From assembly GCA_001599975.1 (NCBI GenBank), contig BCIO01000001.1, positions 3,593,631 to 3,657,630 on the forward strand: 64,000 bases of DNA, written 5' to 3'. This document shows, piece after piece, positions 57,045-64,000 of the stretch (its first letter is position 1; each line of letters opens with the position of its first letter). The stretch is from Cystobasidiopsis lactophilus. Its lineage: Eukaryota > Basidiomycota > Agaricostilbomycetes > Agaricostilbales > Chionosphaeraceae. The notes under the pieces are model-generated. The model was not told where the DNA came from. It saw only the letters and a list, made by a program, of their open reading frames with translations, and searched no databases. A program made the position numbers and the translations under genes.

Positions 57045-57540
57045 GGTGTTCACAACGCAATGGGAATGCACAGGCATTCCAGAGAACGTCAAGCTGTTCG
57101 AGGTCTTTTGGCATCAAGTTACCCAATTAATCAAGGTGCGTGCTTTTTCTCACTTGAGCCACCAAAAGGGCTCTTTCCAAAAGCCGCACAGGCCCGGCCG
57201 GATCTTCTCTCCCTTGGCTGCGGCGCGCACCATCTTACAATCGCCGGACACTTGCGAGCGCATCAAGTTCACCCTACCACCCTTGATCGCTGCTTCCATC
57301 CAATTGGCACGAAGATACAAGTGGCGGGAGCACTGCTTGCAAGACTTCGACGCCGAGCTGGACACACTTTATCGATTCATCCACCAGGTCACCTGGCAGC
57401 TTTACAACAAGGTCGACCAGGCCTCCGAGATTTGCCTCAGACTTTATCTGTTGGCACTGCAGGCAGCGGACGATACCGGGTCGGAAGGTCTGGCGTACGA
57501 GTTTGCGGCACTTAGTGTCTGGGAGGAACTTCCATCGTCG
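57045..57540 (+). pseudogene. VPS35: VPS35 (retromer) gene remnant
   Basis: ECTGIPENVKLFEVFWHQVT followed by QLIK, a splice donor, and ARPDLL match mid-VPS35 (ECTEIPENVKLFEVFWQQV..LIKARPDL). After a short unrelated stretch the sequence jumps to ERIKFTLPPLIAASIQLARR, then TLYRFIHQVTW, LYNKVDQASEICLRLYLLAL and GLAYEFAALSVWEEL, from the C-terminal solenoid. About 200 residues between the two blocks are missing, and the end (beyond SVWEEL) is lost. It is a decayed partial copy; the working VPS35 must lie elsewhere. Similarity is too high for an ancient relic. Confidence 0.8.
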
Positions 57541-57568
57541 GGAGGGTTTTTTGCAACATCGTATCAAT

Positions 57569-59040
57569 CTAGATTTCCGAGCGCCCCTCGTCCTCCCAAA
57601 AGACTGAACTTAGCCAGAGCTTCACGTTGTCGTCAGATGTGGCGTCCTTAGAGAACCTGGGTGCGCTTGGATGCATATTATACTCGTGTTCCACCAATGT
57701 TGACAGTGGCACGTTGGGAGTTGCCAAGGGCGGCCGGGAGTCAACGACAGGGGGGAGAGATGCAGCTGGGAGGGCAGCTGCAAGGCTGGCGGGGCGGACC
57801 AAAGGTTGATCCACACGGCTGGTCCAAAGGTGGTACAGGTAGAAGCAGAGGAGGAGGCGTTTGGAAACGTCCGCGTTGTAGTCGTAGTTCCGCCCCGGAT
57901 CAAGGCCATAGAAAAAAGTAGCGATGCGACTGACTAAGAAAAGGAGGTGGCAGGAGACCGAGATGGTAGGAGGAGGATCTAGCCGAACTTGCACGAATGA
58001 GCCGTTTTGCATTGCCCCATAGGCGGCGTTGGTGAAAAGTCCAGGGGTGCGCTTCGGCGCGACCCAGCTGCAATCGATCGCCTGAAATACAGTTTCAGAT
58101 TCGTCTCAACGCTATCCGAAGAAGCAAGCTTACCTCGATGCTGCCGTCGAAGTCATAAGCCAACGGATGCTCTCGCCACACTTTGACGGGTTGGCTCTGA
58201 GAGCGATGCAGCCGATCGGCTTCCTCTGCGAGAATGGCTTCTTGAAGTACGGACTCAGAAGGCAGGAGAAGGAAATCTTGATTGTCGAATTGGTGGCGGT
58301 GGGATTGGCACACTGCCGCCGTTATGTGGGCGCTCTTGGAAAATGGAACAAGCCTCCCGACCTACGAAGCAGCAGGTTCTGGGCGCTGTCGTGGTATAGT
58401 TGAGTATGAGTAAACTCATTGCCAAGCGTCACTGGGAGCAAATTGGCAGGAAGCCATTGCTTCTGTGTGCAGGGAACAATATCAGAAAGCGCTAGGTGAT
58501 CATTGCCATTGCTCGTGCGCTTACCTGTGCCTGCTTCTTCCACTCCGGTTTTTGGAACACGTGGCATACTACTGGCTCGAAGTGTGCCAGGTGGCAAACC
58601 ACGCATTGCTCCTTGTCCCGCACATGAATGACGCGTTTGGCAGAGGCGCGGCTCTCCCCAGTTGCCTTGGAAATGCCCGAAAGAATGCTTGCCATCGATG
58701 CCACGCCACGCAACACCTGTGCCAGAAATATGAGTATGAGCTGAGAGCGCTTCGTATTTGAGGGAAAACAACAGGCACCTTGACAGCCGGGAGGTCTCTT
58801 GCGTGCCCTATGAGGAGGGCAGGCGTGAGAAAAGCAGGCTGGTGCGTGTTCTCGAGGGCTACGGCCGTGGAATGAGGTTGGCAGGGACGAGCCTGTCAGG
58901 TCCTTTGATGCCTTGCGCAGCGATGCTGTGAGGTAGCTGCTTGGTGCAGTTGGTCGCCTGCGGGTGGCGAGCTGACACACCTCGACAGAGCACAGCAAGA
59001 TTTCCAGTCCACAGAAATAGAAGGGCCGGATCTCTGCCAC
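57569..59040 (-). CDS. HNH-nuclease-like protein B
   Basis: At least four exons. The HNH region reads RVIHVRDKEQCVVCHLAHFE then VVCHVFQKPEW (C..C.....H), followed over introns by YHDSAQNLLLLC and SHRHQFDNQDFLLLPSES, the N.LLL....H.QFD...F.LLP block typical of fungal HNH proteins. The C-terminal domain is Leu/Tyr-rich (SKRLLLCFYLYHLW). Compared with HNH protein A the motif residues are better kept (both Cys, His, Asn, His and FD). The N-terminal 120 residues are Ser/Arg-rich and the start at 59040 is uncertain. Its 3' end overlaps the tail of the VPS35 remnant on the other strand. Confidence 0.66.
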
Positions 59041-59821
59041 AATCGCCAGATTGTCAGACAGAATAAGATTAGCGAAGTAGGAAATGCGGCACCTCAGACC
59101 AAGTCAACTCAACCCGAGGCAAGGCTGCGATTCAAATCGAAGAGGCTTCTCTCCAGAGCCGGACCCGCTGCGGCACCCACAATCGATGAGCAAGAGTAAG
59201 AAATCAAGGGAGGACATCGAGAGTCACTCTGAGCCCTGGGTAGTAGCAAACCGTTTGTACGAGGCAAGTTCTTGACAGCCTTGAACTGCCGGACCAGGTT
59301 GGCTAAGGTTTCAAATAGGCGCTGTGAACGTTCCGCATGCAGCTGTAAGATTCAAAGGCGTGGGCATTTGGGGCAAGGCAGCAACACTCACCAGCGAAGA
59401 TCGTCGTCGAGAGCAAGCTGCTGCATGATGCTCGCGATGAGCCGCCGGGCGGCCGCCGGGCTTGCGGTTTGCCCATTACAACTGTCTTGGTGGCCTAAAT
59501 ATTGCACAACGTTGAGAACAGAGTTCGATAACGAACTGCCACCACGATTGGTAGTTCACGGCCAGGATTTGCCACCCGGCGGCCAAAGCTCTTCTTCCAG
59601 TGCCATGCCATGTTGTAGTTCACTTGTTTTCTTGATGCCTTCTTTTTACCACAAATGCTACTTGGACTGCTCGGATGCCTGCTCGGCAGCCCCTCATGAG
59701 TCCAGAAAGTTTCACGGGCTGGGCCGTTGAGTGAGGAGTGGCCCACAAATTTGACCTCGAATCATTTTTCTTGGTCTTTCTCCGCCGCCTTGCCCTTCTC
59801 TGCTCGTGAGAAGACCGCAAG
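59041..59821. other. unassigned region with coding-like segments on the minus strand
   Basis: About 780 bases. On the minus strand, an open stretch at about 59090-59350 contains RLFETLANLVRQFKAVK and ends at a stop near 59096; a donor-like ctg/gtgagt at about 59390 joins it to an upstream open segment. This looks like part of a gene or a remnant, but I recognise no family. On the plus strand, the last 200 bases resemble the upstream region of the second tandem paralog. Confidence 0.35.
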
Positions 59822-61217
59822 ATGAACATCGACGAGCTGGCGCCTTATGAAGAGCTCGCCTCTCGATTGGAGCTTGGCTGCGGCAAGTCTCAAAGGTCAA
59901 AGGTAGTGGCGACCCGCAAGCTTAGCCGGCGCCGTTTGGCTGTGGCTTCCACCAAGTCCAAGAGAGGTGGTCGGAACGCCGCTTCCCGTGTGGCTCGGCC
60001 TTTGCTTAGAGAGCCAGCCGAGTTCGCGGATGACGAGGACTTGCTCAGCGTCAAGTTGGGTTCCAAGGCGGTCAACAACGGGCTAGCACCGTTGCCTCTC
60101 GTGGAGTCGAAACCAACAAGTGGCCCATTGCCTATCGTCTTCGACTCGCCTGCGGTCAGGACGTTCTTTAGCAGCCCAGTCTACGTCGACCTGCTCTGTC
60201 GCACGGTAATGGAAGATCCAGACTTCGACTTTGTCTTCAGAAGAGACAACCTCCTCCACCTGGGCCTTATCTCCAAGTCTGTCTGGCAGACGGCCGGGCA
60301 TTATTTCAACCGCCACCAGCGCGCCTTCCTCAGTGAAGTGTTCTGCAGCGAGGAGTCGCGGGTATGCAGCGTTGTGACGCCCGAGCTCTATCAATCTTAC
60401 TCATGTGAGTCATATTACCGTGCATGATCTCCTCCTCGGGTGAACATCTTGCTAATGTCATTGCACTCAGCCTCCGCTTGGCAATCCTTTGAGGAGCTGC
60501 CATTCATGTTTCGGCGGTCCGTCCACCTCTTCTCCACAGCCAAGAATGACTCTGATGACATTGTTTGGCTCATCAGGTCCAACAGCCCTCTCAAGACGCT
60601 GATCGACACTGCGGATCGAGTAATAGGGTTCCGCGAAGGATGCGGATTGTTTAGTCCGTGGCGTTTGGAGCTGATGATGCCAGGAGGCTTTTGTGAGCTT
60701 TTCAACTAGAAACGAGTCCACTTTGAAGAGCTCATTGCCGCTTCCAGGCCTGTACATGCAGGGCGGGAGTTACAACAGAGACTTCTGGTCTGTCTATCTT
60801 CGGCACCATCGCCACCTTGTCTTTCGCGAGCACTACCCGGCTGATTACGACCCATTTGCCGTCAACCGCTTCATTGTCCAGCCCCTTTGCCCCGACTACG
60901 TCTACGGCAGGTGGAGCGGCACCTGTTCCTATTGCGGCGGCGGGCGGGCCGCGGGACGGGGGGCCTCTTACTACGAGGTCTCTCGAGACGGAAGTCTCGA
61001 CCCCTACGACAGATATGTCCAGGATTTGGTCATTGATCGCGAGTTCCCTATCTGGACGAGCCGCATCGACCGCTACAATCCAAAGAGTCACAGTCGTGGC
61101 GTCAAGTCCCGTCATTCTGGCGCCAAGAAGAAGATCCTCAAAAAGGGCGGACGAAAGTTGGAGCATAGGCTGTCGCAAGAAGTCTCGTTGGTTTGCTGGG
61201 GGACCGATGACTTCTAG
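59822..61217 (+). CDS. tandem paralog A of an unrecognised family
   Basis: Exons 59822-60404, 60471-60692 and 60748-61217 give 424 residues. A basic N-terminus (GCGKSQRSK, then Arg/Lys-rich) is followed by a conserved block at about 105-195: VRTFFSSPVYVDLLCRTV, EDPDFDFVFRRDNLLHLGL and SKSVWQTAGHYF, which has an F-box-like L..LGL.SK..W..A pattern. A middle part carries helices (SPLKTLIDTADRVIGF). The third exon has LYMQGGSYNRDFW, a CxxC in GTCSYCGGGRAAGRG, and a basic tail (GAKKKILKKGGRKL). No family known to me. It is followed by a close relative at 61561. Confidence 0.8.
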
Positions 61218-61560
61218 ACGGACAGCTTGAGACAGCGAGCGTGCTTTCGACCTGGCATTGCATATAATGTACTTTTCAGCTAGCTACGTCCGCTTGCTAT
61301 TGATCAGCACCACAATCGGTCGCGGGAATTCGCCACCATATCCTCGCAATTCGCACTCATTTTAAGGCGCCATTCCTCTCTCACTTTGAAGCCTGCCTGC
61401 TTGTGATGATGTTAACTGCTCGGAAGTCTCATCGGAAAGCCCCGCATGACTCCAAAATCTTTCACCAGCTCGGCGCCGTTGAGGACAGCCCACAAAACTG
61501 GCCCCGTTTGCTTTGCTCTTGCTTCACCACCCTGCTCTTCTAGGGTCAGAGTAGATCAAG
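61218..61560. other. spacer between the tandem paralogs, with shared upstream sequence
   Basis: About 340 bases. The part at about 61446-61520 resembles 59696-59755 upstream of paralog A (catgactccaaaat.., gccgttgag, gcccacaaa), so the promoter was duplicated with the gene. Confidence 0.55.
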
Positions 61561-63043
61561 ATGGACCCCGAAGAGCTGATGCCATATGTGGAGCCCATCT
61601 CTCGCTTTCAAGCTGGCTGTGGCAAGTCTCGAAAGTTGAAGGCGGCCGCCTCACGCAAGTCGGGCCGCCACCGCCGCTTGGTTTCTATCAAAACCAAGAG
61701 CAGTGGCCGAAAGGTAGCTTCGGTCCTGGCTCGATCTATTGCGGTCGAACTCGCCGAGCTTGCGCAGGATGAGAATGTGCTCGGGGAGGAGAGCATCGGC
61801 GCATCTCTGGCAGTGCAGCGAAGACCGTTGCCTTCCATGGGGTCTAAACCAACAAACGATCCGGCCTCCATAGTCTTCGACTCTGAACCAGCAAGCGACC
61901 CATTGCCTATCGTCTTCGACTCGGCTGCGGTCAGAACGTTCTTCAGCAGCCCAGTCTACGTCGATCTGCTCTGTCGCACGGTGGTGGAAGATCCAGACTT
62001 CGACTTTGTCTTCAAAAGAGATGACCTCTTACACCTGGGTCTTGTGTCCAAGTCTGTCTGGCGGACGGCAGGGTATTATTTTGACCGCCACTTGCGTGCC
62101 TTTGTTGGCGAAGTGTTCTGCGGCGATGAGTCGCAAGTATGCGACGCTGTGACGCCACGTTCTTATGAAGCCTATAATGGTGAGTTTTTTTTTTCGTGCA
62201 TGGACAGGTAGGTGCGATCACATTGCTCACATTTGACCCGTTCAGCCTCCTGGTGGCAAAAGTCCAAGAATCTGCCAATGATGTTCCAGCGGTTCGTCCA
62301 TTCCTGCTCGTAAGGGAAATCTTGAGCTGACACTGGTCGGTTAATCAGGTCCTCTAAGCCCCTCAAGCAGTTGATTGACCGAGCTGTTACGGTGCTGGGG
62401 TTCCACGAGGGGTCCGGCGGATTTTTCGGCGCTTGGCGTTTGGAGCTTTTGATGCCGGGCGATGGAAAACTTTGTGAGTCTTTCAGCTAAAGAGGGACTT
62501 CCGCAGAGCTGACTAGTGTTGCCAGGCCTGTACATGCAGGGCGGGACTTACGACTCGCAGTCATACTTCCGCAAGTCTTTATTCCGCGAATTTTGGACGG
62601 TTTATCCTTTGCGCCATCGCCAACTTGCATTTCGCCAACTCTTCCGCGAAGGCTACGACCCGTTTGACACCAAACCGTTCATGATCCAGCCCCGCCACCG
62701 CGAGGACGACGAATACACCTATTGGGGCGGGACTTGCTCCTATTGCGGCGGAGGACGAAGGGCTGGACGAGGACACTCCTACTATGATGGCTCAGAAGAT
62801 GGAGATTTCCGCCCTGACGCTGTCAAGGACGCCTTCATCGATCGCGAAGACCCCATCTGGGCCAGCCGCATCGCTCGCTACAATCCGCACTCCAAGAAGA
62901 GTCACAAGGCTCAGCCTCATCTCAAGTCAGGTCGCTTCCGCGCCAAGAGGGTTCTCAAGACGGGCGGGAGGAAGCTGGGACACATGCTGACGCAGGAAAT
63001 TTCTTGGGCCCACTGGGAGAGCTGGGACAGGGACGAGTTCTGA
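61561..63043 (+). CDS. tandem paralog B of an unrecognised family
   Basis: Exons 61561-62179, 62246-62309, 62349-62473 and 62526-63043 give 441 residues. The block FDSAAVRTFFSSPVYVDLLC to about VTPRSYEAY is roughly 77 percent identical to paralog A by hand count (87 positions). It has the same CxxC (GTCSYCGGGRRAGRG) and basic tail. Two differences stand out: a 13-residue unit is doubled before the conserved block (PASIVFDS, PLPIVFDS), and a 39-nt intron (62310-62348) sits where A has coding sequence. If that intron is not spliced, the frame meets stops and B would be a pseudogene. Function unknown. Confidence 0.75.
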
Positions 63044-63578
63044 TGAAAGGACGTTTCATTGTATTCGTCCCACAGTGCGTCTTACCTTGTATGCATCTTG
63101 CACCATCAGCCACAAGTCTGGGGAGGAGGGTGGCAAAGGCTGAACCTGTTTCTGCCTGCACGCCCTTGTTCGCTTGACGCCCAAAACCAGAGAGGGCTGC
63201 AACGAAAAGGTTTCGACGAAACGTGAGGGATTCCAAGATTGCAACTTCACAAGCAGAGAGAAATGAGAATCAGAACCGAAGAAAACTCTATGTACAGTTC
63301 GCTAGTGCTAAAGACAAGCGAAATCGCCCAATATGAGAAAGGGAGAGAGGGGCAAGCTCCTTCACGAAGAAAGGAGCGCCCTGGTCCAGCTCCCCTTGTA
63401 TTTATCGAGACCCGAACGAAACCATGTTTACATCATGCCCCGCGTGAACAGATTCAGGAACCAGCCAACAAAAGAGTTTTGGAGCGTGAGGGGGGAGTAA
63501 GGAAAATGCCGTATGTGTGAGAGAATGCCGTAGGAGAAAGAGGTGGGTAAGCGGGAAGGATATGCAACGTCGGTGGAA
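63044..63578. other. intergenic, 3' flanks
   Basis: About 535 bases between paralog B (plus) and the last gene (minus). Purine-rich towards 63500. ORFs are short and match nothing. Confidence 0.45.
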
Positions 63579-63989
63579 TCAGTACTGGGAGAAGATGGAG
63601 GTCGTCAAAGGTTGTTGGGAGGTGTGAACTGCCGAAAACAAGGGCGAGCTCAAAGGGAAGCATTCGGCAGAGGGTAGGGTGGGGATAGGCAAGAGGTTGG
63701 TCGGCGGCGGAGGCGGGAACAGGGTTTCGGTGGCGGACGGGTCCAGGTTCAACAGCGGCACTTCCGCGTCGGGCACATGCGGTGTACCCGACGACGAAGA
63801 CGCGGCTGACTCTGAGGGCGGGGCTTGGGCCGAGGCCGAAGTGGAAGGCTGCTGCTCGGTGGCGATTGACGAGGACGGCAGGTTTTGGGGCGACTTTTTG
63901 GTGGCCTTCCTGTCCGCTCGCTTCTGCTTGCGCGACTTGATGGAGGACGGCACTCGCTGGGTCTTGACGGGCAGTAAGAATGGCGACAT
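63579..63989 (-). CDS. Ser/Pro-rich hypothetical protein, probably 5' partial
   Basis: At least 136 residues: a basic start (SIKSRKQKRADRKATKK), a Ser/Ala/Pro middle (STSASAQAPPSESAASSSSG) and a Pro/Leu/Phe-rich end. The frame is open to the window edge beyond the ATG at 63989, so the gene may begin outside. No family is recognised; the basic patch may be a nuclear signal. Confidence 0.5.
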   Translation of the reverse strand: MSPFLLPVKTQRVPSSIKSRKQKRADRKATKKSPQNLPSSSIATEQQPSTSASAQAPPSESAASSSSGTPHVPDAEVPLLNLDPSATETLFPPPPPTNLLPIPTLPSAECFPLSSPLFSAVHTSQQPLTTSIFSQY

Positions 63990-64000
63990 GGCGATGGCCT

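Noticed and set aside
57541-57651. Continuation of the VPS35-like frame
   Set aside because: Beyond SVWEEL the translation has no VPS35 similarity and runs over the 3' end of HNH gene B on the other strand.

Overview
The window reads as nuclear chromosomal DNA of a basidiomycete fungus with a compact genome. Evidence: about 30 intact protein genes in 64 kb, nearly all split by short introns (about 39-85 nt, GT..AG with ctgac/ctgat-like branch sites), roughly 55 percent GC by eye, a FunK1-type kinase, a Grr1-type F-box protein, a Flo8/Som1-type regulator and a urease accessory gene. I cannot fix the genus. Gene models were spliced by hand; wherever I give a protein length, the exon phases add up to a whole number of codons. 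No tRNA, rRNA, CRISPR array, transposon or virus-like element was seen.

Layout. 0-6.2 kb: end of a J-protein gene, an alpha/beta-hydrolase, cytosolic tyrosyl-tRNA synthetase, a Cbp6/UQCC2-like complex III assembly factor and, divergently, SUA5. 6.5-18.1 kb: an F-box-like protein, an unrecognised protein with an internally duplicated domain, a short THOC5, a GCK-III kinase and a RhoGEF. 19.5-29.3 kb: mitochondrial uS13m, Grr1, a GEN1/Yen1 resolvase, a small coiled-coil membrane protein and a ubiquitin-fold protein. 29.5-38.8 kb: a Reb1-like Myb factor, eIF3f, a Gly/Gln-rich protein, eIF3m and a FunK1 kinase. 39-41.7 kb: two divergent secreted proteins, one resembling a copper lytic polysaccharide monooxygenase and one GPI-anchored. 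42-49.7 kb: the Flo8/Som1 regulator and a three-RRM protein. 51.7-53.6 kb: UreF and Bet3, sharing a 172-bp divergent promoter.

From about 52.6 kb to the end the character changes. A 1.2-kb block holding the promoter, the first codons of UreF and all of Bet3 is present twice. Around it lie two HNH-type genes, a decayed VPS35 fragment and a tandem pair of paralogs of a family I do not recognise. This is the accessory part of the window and holds the most unusual signal: one paralog appears to have turned a stretch of exon into a 39-nt intron.

Most genes are core housekeeping (translation, mitochondrial biogenesis, ubiquitin ligation, DNA repair, rDNA transcription) and do not form one pathway. 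Local themes are two eIF3 subunits 2.3 kb apart, several tight divergent promoters, and a pair of secreted proteins that may be co-expressed.
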